Positions 1 to 8,687 of a stretch of 35,984 bases of DNA are shown here, one piece after another. A program made the translations under genes and the position numbers. The stretch covers positions 65,759-101,742 of the forward strand of contig JACUUX010000005.1 of assembly GCA_014859105.1 (NCBI GenBank), read 5' to 3'. Numbering within the stretch: position 1 is the first letter of the stretch; each line of letters starts with the position of its first letter. The stretch is from Nitrospirota bacterium. GTDB lineage: Bacteria > Nitrospirota > Thermodesulfovibrionia > Thermodesulfovibrionales > SM23-35. The notes under the pieces are model-generated. The model made no database searches. It was given only the letters and a program-made list of their open reading frames with translations, and was not told where the DNA came from.

Positions 1-316
1 GAACTTCATAAAGTTCATCCTGATACACTGCAGTTAAAAACCCAAGCCCACCTCTGTTTACACCAAGAATAGGCAGAGCTTTATCTGCAACAAGTCTGGC
101 TACACTTATCATCGTTCCGTCTCCCCCGAGCACAATAATAATTTCAGCAACAGATGGTATCTGTGAACGGAGGGTTCCTTCAATATTAAGTGTAGATGCG
201 GTATCTATATCAATGTATACTTCATGTCCTCTCTGTCTCAGCCACGGCAGAAGATCTTTTAAGATTTCGGCCGGCTCGGGTTTCCCTTTTTTACAGATTA
301 TCCCTATCTTTTTCAT
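1..316 (-). CDS. nadK: NAD kinase, N-terminal part (cut by window edge)
   Basis: ATP-dependent phosphorylation of NAD to NADP in the cytoplasm. The translated N-terminal 105 residues begin MKKIGIICKKGKPEP and contain the family's GGDGT motif (IIIVLGGDGTMISVAR, about residues 60-75), followed by ILGVNRGGLGFL, also typical of NAD kinases. The C-terminal catalytic part lies beyond base 1. The start ATG at 316 overlaps the end of tsaE by 26 bases, so it is the last visible gene of the nnr-pgeF-tsaE-nadK operon. The identity is firm; only the truncation by the window limits it. Confidence 0.92.
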   Translation of the reverse strand, partial: MKKIGIICKKGKPEPAEILKDLLPWLRQRGHEVYIDIDTASTLNIEGTLRSQIPSVAEIIIVLGGDGTMISVARLVADKALPILGVNRGGLGFLTAVYQDELYEV

Positions 317-752
317 ATTTGCCCTCTAAGGTTATTTCTCTTACATTTTCATCAACAGGCTTAATTTTTACTTTTATCAGTTCTTCAGTTATTTCTTTTT
401 CTGCCTTTTCGGCCCATTCAATAACAGCGATATTACCGGTCTTCAGATAATCCCACAGGCCTATTTCGTCGAGTTCTTCATCACTCTTGACCCTGTATAA
501 ATCTATATGTAAAAAGGGTGGAGAGGTATCATACTCGGTAATTATCGTAAAACTGGCGCTTACAACATCTCTTTCGTCTAAGCCCAATGCCCTGGCTATG
601 CCTTTCACCATTGTGGTCTTGCCTGCGCCAAGTTCCCCGTAAAGACCCACAATATCTCCGGGGTTGAGAAGCCTGCCCAATCTGTAACCAATATCCTTTG
701 TTTCCTCGGGACCTTTACTTATATATTTCCGCTGAATTTCAGAGGATACCAA
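291..752 (-). CDS. tsaE: tRNA threonylcarbamoyladenosine biosynthesis ATPase TsaE
   Basis: P-loop ATPase partner of TsaB/TsaD in making the t6A37 modification of ANN-decoding tRNAs. The Walker A is GELGAGKTT near residues 39-47; SASFTIITEYD and FLHIDLYRV follow as in the family. I chose the TTG at 752 because a strong Shine-Dalgarno (AGGGAGGG) sits four bases upstream, and it gives 153 residues, the usual TsaE length. An in-frame ATG at 773 has no such site and would add seven residues. The gene overlaps the end of pgeF by 14 bases and the start of nadK by 26, consistent with translational coupling. Confidence 0.92.
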   Translation of the reverse strand: MVSSEIQRKYISKGPEETKDIGYRLGRLLNPGDIVGLYGELGAGKTTMVKGIARALGLDERDVVSASFTIITEYDTSPPFLHIDLYRVKSDEELDEIGLWDYLKTGNIAVIEWAEKAEKEITEELIKVKIKPVDENVREITLEGKYEKDRDNL

Positions 753-1419
753 TAAACCCTCCCTGGCTTCCATTATAAGATTTACTATACCTGTAAGAAT
801 AGTATTTATTCGGATTGCAATATGTGCATTCATCTGAAATCCATATGTTTTTTTCAGGTATACCCATTGAACTTATCTGAAGCATATTTGCTGAAGTAAG
901 GTCAAGGTAATACTTTTTTTCATTTTTCTTCCAATAATAAGTTTTCTCTCCGGTAACTTTGCATATGGCATCCTTTACCTCGCAGCCGACCTCGTAACAA
1001 CTCCACCTGATACTCGGTCCAATGGCTATAATTATATCCTCAGGGAAAGAATTAAAAAGTTTATTCATTGACTCAATAGTCTTCTTGACTATCTGAGCTG
1101 CAGTACCCCGCCATCCTGCATGCACTGCACCAACAACCAGCCTTTTTCTGTCAAAAAGAAGTACCGGGACACAGTCAGCTGTCTGAACACCTATTAAAAT
1201 GCCTTTTCTTTGAGTAATTACGGCATCAGCAATTTCAGGCTCAAGGCCGTTTTTCAGTACAAGTACCTCATCAGTATGCTTCTGTACCGGTAAAAAGATG
1301 TTTTCCTTTTTAAAAGATAGAATACTGGTAATTTTGTCTATTTCCACCCCTAAATGTTTGGTCGTAAAAAAAGCTTTTACCTGATCGTTAAATATATCCG
1401 GGCAGATTAATCCGTCCAT
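739..1419 (-). CDS. pgeF: Polyphenol oxidase/purine nucleoside phosphorylase YfiH-LACC1 family
   Basis: Member of the YfiH/YlmD/LACC1 (DUF152, 'laccase domain') family, 226 residues, normal length. Family members are zinc enzymes acting on purine nucleosides (adenosine deamination and phosphorolysis), and E. coli PgeF is also proposed to edit peptidoglycan precursors. The metal ligands are visible: H48 (QKHTDEV), C83 (TADCVPVLL) and H100 (VHAGWRGT). The ATG at 1419 begins one base after the nnr stop codon; it has no good Shine-Dalgarno, so it probably depends on translation of nnr. The 3' end overlaps tsaE. Confidence 0.9.
   Translation of the reverse strand: MDGLICPDIFNDQVKAFFTTKHLGVEIDKITSILSFKKENIFLPVQKHTDEVLVLKNGLEPEIADAVITQRKGILIGVQTADCVPVLLFDRKRLVVGAVHAGWRGTAAQIVKKTIESMNKLFNSFPEDIIIAIGPSIRWSCYEVGCEVKDAICKVTGEKTYYWKKNEKKYYLDLTSANMLQISSMGIPEKNIWISDECTYCNPNKYYSYRYSKSYNGSQGGFIGIL
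757..764 (-). promoter_or_regulatory. Shine-Dalgarno deciding the tsaE TTG start
   Basis: AGGGAGGG on the minus strand, four bases before TTG at 752 and lying inside the pgeF coding region. It favours the TTG over the upstream ATG at 773. Confidence 0.6.
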
Positions 1420-1420
1420 T

Positions 1421-3025
1421 TTATTTAAGATTGCAAAAAACAGCCGGTATTTTCTCTATTATATCGGATGCGATTATGGAGTGCTGACTTTTTTCAGTTG
1501 CTGCAATGTCTCCGGCAAGACCATGCAGGTAAACCCCAAGAATACATGCATTTAGGGGATCTTTGTTCTGGCTTAAAAAGCCTGAAATCATTCCTGTAAG
1601 TACGTCTCCTGTTCCCCCGGTAGCCATTCCTGGATTGCCTGTTATATTTATAAAAACCCTGCCATCCGGTGTGGCAACAATTGTCGGAACGCCTTTAAGA
1701 ACAACATAAGTGCCCGTTTCCTCAGAAAAAGATTTTGTGATATTGATTCGATCTTTTTCTATATCCTTAATATTCATGGTAATCCCCCCGCACCCTGCTT
1801 TTTTAGACCCCCCCGCACCTCCCTTTACCAAAGGGGGGATGGGAGGATTTAAAAGTCTTGACATCTCCCCGGGGTGGGGTGTAAGGATAATCGGTGCTTT
1901 AGCCTTACTGAAAAATTCTCTTTCTCCTCGAATCGAGTTTATGCCGTCAGCATCGATTACCATGGGTTTTGATGAATTCTGTATTAAAGTCTTAACAAGC
2001 CTTTCGGTATGAGGACTCACGCCGATACCAGGGCCGATGGACAGGATGTCAGCCTTTTTATCCAGAAAATAGAGTATCTCATCTAATGCCTTTGATGATA
2101 ATGTGCCATCGCCCTTGTCAGGCAGAATTAAGGTCATTTCTTCTGTAACACGTGATTGAAAAATATCCGATAAGGATTCCGGGATGCCTATAGTAACAAG
2201 CCCGGCTCCGGACCTGAGGCATGCCTTTGCTGACATGAAAGCAGCTCCTGTCTTTCCTTTTGAACCGGCTACAATAAGTACATGTCCATAATCTCCCTTA
2301 TGTGAATACTTGTATCGCTCAGGTACTATAGCTGAAATATAATCTTTTTCGAGTAATTCAACTTTTAGTTTTTCTGAATCAAGCAAGTCATTTGGAAAAC
2401 CTATGTCTTCTATAAATAGTTTTCCAGAATATTCACATCCGGGATATAGAAGATGTCCTCTTTTCGGCAGTCCAAATGTTACGGTACAATTCGCTTTTAC
2501 TGCCTCTCCCATAATCTCTCCGCTATCGGATGAAATCCCGGATGGGATGTCCACTGAAATGACAGGTACTTTTGATTTATTCATTAATCTGATTATATCT
2601 GATAACAAACCTGTAACTTCCTTTTTCAGCCCTGTACCTAAAATAGCATCAACTATTATAGAGTGGCAGACCAGAATTGAAGGGTAATTAATCAGAAGTT
2701 CTTCTGCGGGTCTTATGCTTACTCCAAATTTCGAAGCAGTTTTATATTGTGATACGGCATCGCCTTTTAAATTCTCCGGTTCAGATGTAATAAAAACCTT
2801 GACATCCCATCCTTCATTATGAAGATTTCTTGCGACTACAATACCGTCACCACCGTTGTTCCCACTTCCTGATACCACAATAACCCTCTTGCGGCCAAAA
2901 AATTCTTTTATCCTTGAAACAACCGCAAGGCCTGCTCTTTCCATCAGTACAAGGCCATGTATCCCGAGTTCATCAATAGTCTCTCTGTCAATATCCTGCA
3001 TTTCCTCTGCTGTCACTACTTTCAT
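1421..3025 (-). CDS. nnr: Bifunctional NAD(P)H-hydrate epimerase / ADP-dependent NAD(P)H-hydrate dehydratase
   Basis: Repairs damaged hydrated NAD(P)H. The N-terminal YjeF_N epimerase domain (about 1-215) has VSGSGNNGGDG at 52-62. The C-terminal ribokinase-like dehydratase (about 228-530) has GSKGKTGAA, LTPHPGEMSRLL near 381-392 and NPGMATGGTGDVLTG at 464-478. The start is supported by AAGGAAG five bases upstream of ATG 3025. Oddity: residues about 393-416, between the conserved LTPHPGEMSRLL helix and IKDIEKDR, are a proline/glycine-rich insert (PPIPPLVKGGAGG) encoded by a dispersed G-rich palindrome that landed in frame. It is first gene of the operon leading to pgeF, tsaE and nadK. Confidence 0.94.
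   Translation of the reverse strand: MKVVTAEEMQDIDRETIDELGIHGLVLMERAGLAVVSRIKEFFGRKRVIVVSGSGNNGGDGIVVARNLHNEGWDVKVFITSEPENLKGDAVSQYKTASKFGVSIRPAEELLINYPSILVCHSIIVDAILGTGLKKEVTGLLSDIIRLMNKSKVPVISVDIPSGISSDSGEIMGEAVKANCTVTFGLPKRGHLLYPGCEYSGKLFIEDIGFPNDLLDSEKLKVELLEKDYISAIVPERYKYSHKGDYGHVLIVAGSKGKTGAAFMSAKACLRSGAGLVTIGIPESLSDIFQSRVTEEMTLILPDKGDGTLSSKALDEILYFLDKKADILSIGPGIGVSPHTERLVKTLIQNSSKPMVIDADGINSIRGEREFFSKAKAPIILTPHPGEMSRLLNPPIPPLVKGGAGGSKKAGCGGITMNIKDIEKDRINITKSFSEETGTYVVLKGVPTIVATPDGRVFINITGNPGMATGGTGDVLTGMISGFLSQNKDPLNACILGVYLHGLAGDIAATEKSQHSIIASDIIEKIPAVFCNLK
1783..1850 (-). repeat. G-rich palindromic repeat inserted in frame within nnr
   Basis: A run of C's, then CTTTACCAAAGGGGGG, the core CCCTTT..AAAGGG palindrome that recurs near 16,700, 21,560, 25,560, 32,160 and 32,540. 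Here it lies inside the coding sequence and adds about 24 residues without breaking the frame. Confidence 0.8.
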
Positions 3026-3096
3026 GTTCTTCCTTGAGTTACAAAAGGTTATTTTAATTATACCATCATTTTTTAAAATCCAAATTAAGCCACTGA

Positions 3097-3115
3097 GACA
3101 GGCGAGACGCCTGTC
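3097..3115. repeat. Perfect inverted repeat in the divergent nnr / pilus promoter region
   Basis: GACAGGCG-AGA-CGCCTGTC, an 8-bp perfect stem with a 3-base loop, in the 244-bp gap between the divergent nnr and MshEN genes. It could be a dispersed repeat fragment, a transcript hairpin or an operator. Nothing else in the gap is recognisable apart from a candidate promoter. Confidence 0.6.
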
Positions 3116-3172
3116 CTGCGGGTTTCAAGGTCTCATCCTTAAAGTAGGGCATCTGTCCTGGCTATCTATGAT

Positions 3173-3201
3173 TTGTCAAAAGAATACCTTTTGGGTAAAA
3201 A
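3173..3201 (+). promoter_or_regulatory. Candidate sigma70-type promoter for the MshEN-pilT pair
   Basis: TTGTCA, 17-base spacer, TAAAAA on the plus strand, about 70 bases before the first gene. The -10 matches the consensus at only four of six positions, so this is tentative. Confidence 0.3.
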
Positions 3202-3269
3202 TTATTCATAATATTTTAATTATTTATAGCCTTTTTCTTCAACTATTTGTTTGACAAAATTTTATAAAT

Positions 3270-3809
3270 GTGATAGAAAATATGATGCAGTTTTCAAGTA
3301 AATCAATCAAAAAAAAGCAGCGTATCGGTGAGTTACTTGTAGAACATGGTTTAATTAATACAAATCAGTTAAAAGAAGCCCTGAAAAGACAGGCTCAGGC
3401 AGGTGGACATATAGGGTCTGTCCTCGTTGAGATGGGTTTTATCACACTTGACAACCTGCTTGGCTTCCTCAGCCAACAGCTTGGAATTCCTTCAGTAAAT
3501 CTTTCCAAAATAGAGATATCACCTGAGACATTGAAAATCATGCCTGTGGAAAAGATTAAGGCAATGAAGGTACTCCCAATCAGTATTGACGAAGGTTCTG
3601 TAACCCTTGCAATGGTAAACCCCCGCGATATGCTATCAATCAGAGACATCGAGTTTTCATTAGGCAGAAAAGTTAATCCGGTTGTAGTTCCGGCTTCGCA
3701 GATGGAAGCTGCAATACAGAGTCTCATATTAAATCCTGAAAGAGGTCTTACAGGTGAAATCATAGAAAAGGAGGCACAAAAAGCCGAAACAAAAAAGCAC
3801 CTCCTTTGA
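3270..3809 (+). CDS. Stand-alone MshEN / T2SSE N-terminal domain protein (probable c-di-GMP receptor)
   Basis: 179 residues with no ATPase domain. It resembles the N-terminal regulatory domain of PilB/GspE/MshE ATPases. Two 24-residue motifs of the c-di-GMP-binding MshEN pattern are visible: R18-I-G...Q41 and H47-I-G...Q70, separated by exactly five residues, the spacing known for MshEN. The second motif has His in place of the usual first Arg. The C-terminal part (80-150) matches the second T2SSE_N subdomain. GTG 3270 or the ATGs at 3282/3285 could be the start; none has a clear Shine-Dalgarno. The stop TGA overlaps the ATG of the pilT-like gene (TGATG), so the two are probably translated together and may form one split machine. 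Confidence 0.8.
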   Translation: MIENMMQFSSKSIKKKQRIGELLVEHGLINTNQLKEALKRQAQAGGHIGSVLVEMGFITLDNLLGFLSQQLGIPSVNLSKIEISPETLKIMPVEKIKAMKVLPISIDEGSVTLAMVNPRDMLSIRDIEFSLGRKVNPVVVPASQMEAAIQSLILNPERGLTGEIIEKEAQKAETKKHLL

Positions 3810-4870
3810 TGTCACTCCTGAGATACCTTGCAAACTCACCAGCTACAGATATGCTTCTCACCGCAGGTGTCCCACCTTCAATAAAGCTCAGTAATGAGCT
3901 TAAACGTGCGGCTATGAATCCGTTAACCCCGGGCGACTGCGAAAGATATGCCAGAGAATTGATGTCCGAGAAAGATTGGGATGACTTTTTAGGGTTAGGA
4001 GATTACGACCTTGCTGTTACATATCCTGAAACAGGTCGCTTCAGGGTAAATTTGTATAAACAGAGAAATTCCATATCAATTACATTAAGGCATATTGTGG
4101 ATATTCTGCCTTCACTTGAAGAGTTGAATTTGCCTTCATGGATAATTGAATATATTTTAATGCCTCATGGATTAATTATTGTCTCCGGGCCCGCAGGGCA
4201 CGGTAAGACAACAACACTTGCTGCCATGGTTGATATTATAAATACCAGCAGAAAATGTAATATTGTAACTCTCGAAGACCCGATTGAATATCTTCATGAA
4301 CATAAAAAGAGTAACGTAAATCAAAGGGAAATAGGACTGGACACAAAGTCCTTCGTAGAAGGACTTAAACACGTTTTCAGACAGGATCCGGATATAATAG
4401 TAGTTGGAGAGATGCGAGATGCTGACAGCTTTGCAATAGCCCTGCAGGCTGCTGACACAGGTCATCTTGTACTAACCACCGTTCATGCAAGCACTTCGGT
4501 ATCAACGATAGAAAGAGCGATTAATATATTTCCACCCCATCAGCAAAACCTTATCAGAACAAGACTCGCTGATAACCTCCTTTTTGTTCTCTCACAGAGA
4601 CTGGTTCCCCTGAAAAAAGGAGAGGGAAGCATCCTTGCTTATGAAAAACTCATAACCAGTTACAGTATTAAAAATTTTATCAGAGAAGGTAAAACACATC
4701 AGATAAAATCTCAAATGTTAAGCGGGACAGAAGAATTCACTTCTTTAGAGGCATCACTTGCACAACTGTATAATTCGGGCTTCATTACATTTGAAAACGC
4801 CCTGCTTTATTCTGAAAACAAACAGTTCTTTAAAGACATGGCTAAGCCTTCCGAGGGATCCAGAGGCTGA
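3809..4870 (+). CDS. pilT: PilT-like type IV pilus retraction ATPase
   Basis: 353-residue hexameric secretion ATPase acting at the cytoplasmic base of type IV pili. Visible motifs: Walker A GPAGHGKTTT (127-136), Asp box ITLRHIVD..., Walker B DIIVVGEMRD (195-204), His box TTVHAST (223-229), and SIKNFIREGKTHQI in the C-terminal half, which corresponds to the AIRNLIRE retraction motif of PilT. The ATG at 3809 overlaps the upstream stop; a TTG at 3806 is possible. No pilin or assembly genes are in the window, so PilT rather than PilU rests on the motif and length. Confidence 0.88.
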   Translation: MSLLRYLANSPATDMLLTAGVPPSIKLSNELKRAAMNPLTPGDCERYARELMSEKDWDDFLGLGDYDLAVTYPETGRFRVNLYKQRNSISITLRHIVDILPSLEELNLPSWIIEYILMPHGLIIVSGPAGHGKTTTLAAMVDIINTSRKCNIVTLEDPIEYLHEHKKSNVNQREIGLDTKSFVEGLKHVFRQDPDIIVVGEMRDADSFAIALQAADTGHLVLTTVHASTSVSTIERAINIFPPHQQNLIRTRLADNLLFVLSQRLVPLKKGEGSILAYEKLITSYSIKNFIREGKTHQIKSQMLSGTEEFTSLEASLAQLYNSGFITFENALLYSENKQFFKDMAKPSEGSRG

Positions 4871-4905
4871 TCTTTCTTCTGTCCCTAACAGATCTATACA
4901 CTTTT

Positions 4906-5003
4906 TGTCACCCTGATCCATGCCCTGAACTTGATTCACGGGTCGTTTCAGGGTCTCGCTTCATCCTAAAAAAGCAAGATTCCGAAACAAGTTCGGAATG
5001 ACA
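4906..5003. repeat. Dispersed TGTCA...AATGACA palindrome (variant)
   Basis: Starts TGTCACCCTG and ends CGGAATGACA. Inner segments GGGTC..., CCGAAAC and GTTCGG are partly self-complementary. It fills most of the 223-bp gap between pilT and resB and is the most diverged of the seven copies of this family in the window. Confidence 0.6.
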
Positions 5004-5093
5004 AGCTATTTACGTGACAGTACCATAGATTGGTCTCTTGTTTTATATCATTCACAAATATTAAAATAAACAATTTGAAGAGGCTATAAAGAT

Positions 5094-6533
5094 TTGGAAG
5101 AAGTTAAAAATAATAAAATTACAGATAAAATATGGGATTTTTTTGCATCCGTAAAGCTTGCTATTATCATCTTCGCTTTAATCGCCATCACATCGATTAT
5201 AGGAACAATAATAGAACAACGGGCCGAACCTGCTAAAAACATCGAAGTATTAACCAAACTTTTTGGTGAATCACTAGCACCGGGTTTATACACTATATTC
5301 GAAAAGCTCGGCTTTATGGATATGTATCGTTCATGGTGGTTTATTGCCCTGTTGGTTCTTTTTTCTGTCAATATAGTCATCTGTTCACTTGAAAGGCTGC
5401 CGAGAATATGGAAACTGGTGAAAGAACCGATCGGGCCAATGTCAGAAGAACAGCTGAAAAAATTTCCCATAAAGAGAGAGCTTATATTAAAGGGAAAAAT
5501 AGACAAGGTCAGGGAGACTATAACAGGTGCAATAAAGGCCTCTGGATTCAAGAATTATAAAGAAAATAAAGAAGAAAAAAGTTTACAGTTCTTTGCACAA
5601 AAGGGAAATTACAGCCGGCTCGGTGTTTATCTAACTCATTTCAGTATTTTGATAATCCTTGCAGGTGCTATTTTAGGTATGAGTCTCGGATTCAAGGGTT
5701 ATCTGAATCTTCCGGAAGGTGCGAGGTCAAATGTTGCCTTTTCATATAATGGTAAGGAAATACCCCTGGGTTTTAATATAAGATGCGACAATTTTGATGT
5801 TGAATTCTATGGCAGATCGGATATGCCTAAAGAATATAGGAGCTGGCTTACAATTATAGAAAACGGCAGAGAGGTTCTGCAAAAGTCAATTGTAGTTAAT
5901 GACCCTCTCACATATAAAGGCGTCACTTTTTATCAGTCAAGTTATGGTCTTATAACCGAAAATTTTAACAGGGGCATCTTTATCTTAAGAATTGTTTCTG
6001 GTGATAGCCAGATCTCCAATCTAAATCTGAGAGCTGGTGATACTTTCCAGATTCCGGGAACCAGCATTTCAGGAAAAATTATTGATTTCAGTCCTGCCTT
6101 AAAAATTGACAGGCATGGACATGCCTTTACTTACGCTAATCAAATGAATAATCCGGCAGTATATATTGATTTCTCTGAATCCGGAAAGCAATTATTGTCA
6201 GGATGGATACTGAAGAGACATCCTGAGACATGGCAGTTGCCTGGAGGACACAGGGTTGAATTCCTTGATTACTGGGGTGTAGAGTTTACCGGATTACAGG
6301 TAAGAAAGGACCCGGGGGTATGGGTAGTGTATTTAGGGTGCATTGCCATGAGTGCAGGTCTTTTTATAGCATTTTTCATGAGCCACCGTAAAATATGGGT
6401 TAAGGCTATCGAGGAAAAGAACAATACAAGACTGCTCATCGGCGCATTTTCCAATAAAAGCAGCGTTGCTTACGAGAGAAAGATAGACAGGTTAGTATCA
6501 GTCATTAATAAGAGACAGGAAGGGGGAAAATAG
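5094..6533 (+). CDS. resB: Cytochrome c biogenesis protein ResB/CcsB (System II)
   Basis: Part of the System II haem exporter/synthetase that attaches haem to CXXCH cysteines outside the cytoplasmic membrane. Four membrane segments: about 20-40, 81-99, 178-197 (with H182 in THFSILIILAG, the conserved haem-ligand position) and about 405-428. A large periplasmic domain lies between TM3 and TM4, as in the family; 479 residues is normal. The start is TTG 5094 with GAAGAGG about ten bases upstream. The stop is directly followed by ccsA. It would serve the many cytochromes encoded from 12.7 kb on. Confidence 0.92.
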   Translation: MEEVKNNKITDKIWDFFASVKLAIIIFALIAITSIIGTIIEQRAEPAKNIEVLTKLFGESLAPGLYTIFEKLGFMDMYRSWWFIALLVLFSVNIVICSLERLPRIWKLVKEPIGPMSEEQLKKFPIKRELILKGKIDKVRETITGAIKASGFKNYKENKEEKSLQFFAQKGNYSRLGVYLTHFSILIILAGAILGMSLGFKGYLNLPEGARSNVAFSYNGKEIPLGFNIRCDNFDVEFYGRSDMPKEYRSWLTIIENGREVLQKSIVVNDPLTYKGVTFYQSSYGLITENFNRGIFILRIVSGDSQISNLNLRAGDTFQIPGTSISGKIIDFSPALKIDRHGHAFTYANQMNNPAVYIDFSESGKQLLSGWILKRHPETWQLPGGHRVEFLDYWGVEFTGLQVRKDPGVWVVYLGCIAMSAGLFIAFFMSHRKIWVKAIEEKNNTRLLIGAFSNKSSVAYERKIDRLVSVINKRQEGGK

Positions 6534-7616
6534 ATGGACAGTTCGTTTTTCTTCGGATTATCAACAATGGCCTATATTCTGGCTATGATTATATATATAA
6601 CTTATATCGCATTTAAGAAAAACCAGATTGGAATACTTGCAACCACTGTAACTATTATTGGTTTTGTATCACAGACACTGGCGATTACATTAAGATGGAA
6701 AGAATTTGCAGATTTTATCGGTATGGGATTTATAAGGTCAGCCCCTCTCACAAACCTTTATGAATCACTTGTATTTTTTGTATGGTGCCTTATACTCGGT
6801 TATCTCATAATTGAATTCAAATTCAAAAACCGTTCATTCGGAGCATTCATCACACCCATAGCCGGTCTTGCCTTAGCCTTTATTGACATATCGGGTATGT
6901 CGAAGGAAATCCAGCCACTCGTTCCTGCTCTTCAAAGCAACTGGCTTCTTGCCCATGTTGTGATGAGTTTTATTGGCTATGCAGCTTTTGCCCTTTCCTT
7001 CAGTACCGGACTCATGTACCTCATCATGACTACCGAAAAAAGAAATGGCTCATCATATATTTTCTGGACATTAACCTTTGGTATTTTTTTAATTGTTCTC
7101 ATTTCGATGGGTATTGATTTTCTCAAGTTTCACGTCGTGGTTAAACCGGAAATATTTATAAAAAGTTATATGTTCAAGACTTCGTTCTTAAACCCCTCAT
7201 CTGTTGTTAAAGCAATAAGCTGGATAACAGCAATAATTATTTTTTTCATTATCTGGAGATACGGACATATACTGAAAACAGTCATAGAAAAATTCAATAT
7301 TACTCCTGAAATGCTGGATGAAATAACATATAAAAGCATCGCTGTTGGTTTCCCTATATTTACTTTAGGAGGTCTCATACTCGGTGCCATATGGGCTGAC
7401 CAGGCCTGGGGTGTTTACTGGAGCTGGGATCCGAAAGAGACATGGTCGTTAATAACCTGGTTCATCTATGCATTTTATCTGCATAGCCGGATGATAAGGG
7501 GCTGGAGGGGCAAAAAAGTAGCTATTGTTTCAGTAATAGGGTTTATGGCTGTAATATTCACATATCTGGGAGTAAATCTTCTGCTTTCCGGATTACATTC
7601 CTACGGATCAGCTTAG
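6534..7616 (+). CDS. ccsA: Cytochrome c biogenesis protein CcsA/ResC (System II haem-handling)
   Basis: Partner of ResB in haem export and ligation. A polytopic membrane protein of 360 residues with the tryptophan-rich WWD signature (WGVYWSWDPKETW, 292-304) that binds haem on the periplasmic face. Candidate haem-ligand histidines are H141 (LLAHVVMSFIGY), H317 and H355, flanking or following the WWD region as in CcsA. ATG 6534 immediately follows the resB stop, with AGGGGG just upstream, so the two genes form one operon. Confidence 0.94.
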   Translation: MDSSFFFGLSTMAYILAMIIYITYIAFKKNQIGILATTVTIIGFVSQTLAITLRWKEFADFIGMGFIRSAPLTNLYESLVFFVWCLILGYLIIEFKFKNRSFGAFITPIAGLALAFIDISGMSKEIQPLVPALQSNWLLAHVVMSFIGYAAFALSFSTGLMYLIMTTEKRNGSSYIFWTLTFGIFLIVLISMGIDFLKFHVVVKPEIFIKSYMFKTSFLNPSSVVKAISWITAIIIFFIIWRYGHILKTVIEKFNITPEMLDEITYKSIAVGFPIFTLGGLILGAIWADQAWGVYWSWDPKETWSLITWFIYAFYLHSRMIRGWRGKKVAIVSVIGFMAVIFTYLGVNLLLSGLHSYGSA

Positions 7617-7724
7617 CCCAAATTTTTCAATAACTATTGAAGATAGATATCCAAGACCGTGACTGCGAGTTTTCAATTTGAGCTTGACTCTTAACATCCT
7701 CTTTGCTCAAAATATTGATACTTT

Positions 7725-8687
7725 ATGAAGGCTCTTGTAACAGGGGCTACCGGCTTTATAGGAAGCCATTTATGTGAAAACCTCATCAGGAGAGGATATG
7801 AGGTAACCTGTCTGGTAAAAAAGACCTCAAACCTTAAATGGATTGAGAATCTGGACATTAAACTTGTTTTTGGCGACTGCACAAATCTTGAATCCCTTCA
7901 AAATGCAGTTAACGGGTTCGATTTCATCTTCCATCTCGCCGGACTTACAAAATCCTGCTCAGAAAAAGATTTTTTCTTCATAAATACAACCGGCACAGAA
8001 AATCTCATGAAGACAGTTTTAGAAAAAAATCATAAGATCAAAAGACTTATATATCTGAGCAGTCTGTCCGCAACAGGACCGAGCAGGAATGGTAACCCCT
8101 TAAGAGAAGATTCTGAACCTTCTCCTGTGTCAAATTATGGTAAAAGTAAACTCGAAGGTGAAAAGGCAGTCCTGAAATACAGAAATATGACACCAATTAC
8201 AATTCTCAGACCTCCTGCTGTATATGGGCCGAGGGATAGAGACCTGCTTATTTTTTTTAAAATGATTAAAAGTGGAATTTTCCCTGATTGGGGAAAATCT
8301 TACTATTCTTTGCTATACGTTGATGACCTTGTTCAGGGTATAATATTGTCTGCAGAGGAAAGGGAAGCTGAGGATAAAATATTTTTTTTATCGGACAGTA
8401 AATTTTATTCGGGCAAGGAGATTGCTCTGGAAATATCTTCAGCGCTTAATATAAAAATTACACCTTTAAAGGTACCGAAGTTTGTCATGCCATTTTTCGC
8501 TTTTTTAGGTGAAAGGATCACTAAGAATAGTATTTTTAACAGGGATAAAATGAAAGAGCTTAGACATTCTCACTGGATATGTGATTCAATAAAGGCAAGA
8601 AAAGAAATTGGCTTTACAACAAAGGTTGGACTAAAGGAAGGGATAAAATGGACAGCAGATTGGTACAGGATTCACAGATGGCTGTAA
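7725..8687 (+). CDS. Extended SDR, NAD-dependent epimerase/dehydratase; probable ceramide reductase CerR
   Basis: 320-residue Rossmann oxidoreductase. The glycine motif [10 protein letters not shown] is at 5-14 and the catalytic YxxxK is Y138-G-K-S-K142 with the LSSLSATG segment upstream. By sequence alone it is a generic atypical/extended SDR. The function call comes from context: its 3' end overlaps a serine-palmitoyltransferase-type gene by 40 bases, and a BcerS/YghO-type acyltransferase follows. In Caulobacter an SDR of this type (CerR) reduces the ketone of 3-oxo-ceramide after acylation. An alternative is a sugar or steroid-type dehydrogenase. No convincing Shine-Dalgarno precedes ATG 7725. 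Confidence 0.75.
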   Translation: MKALVTGATGFIGSHLCENLIRRGYEVTCLVKKTSNLKWIENLDIKLVFGDCTNLESLQNAVNGFDFIFHLAGLTKSCSEKDFFFINTTGTENLMKTVLEKNHKIKRLIYLSSLSATGPSRNGNPLREDSEPSPVSNYGKSKLEGEKAVLKYRNMTPITILRPPAVYGPRDRDLLIFFKMIKSGIFPDWGKSYYSLLYVDDLVQGIILSAEEREAEDKIFFLSDSKFYSGKEIALEISSALNIKITPLKVPKFVMPFFAFLGERITKNSIFNRDKMKELRHSHWICDSIKARKEIGFTTKVGLKEGIKWTADWYRIHRWL

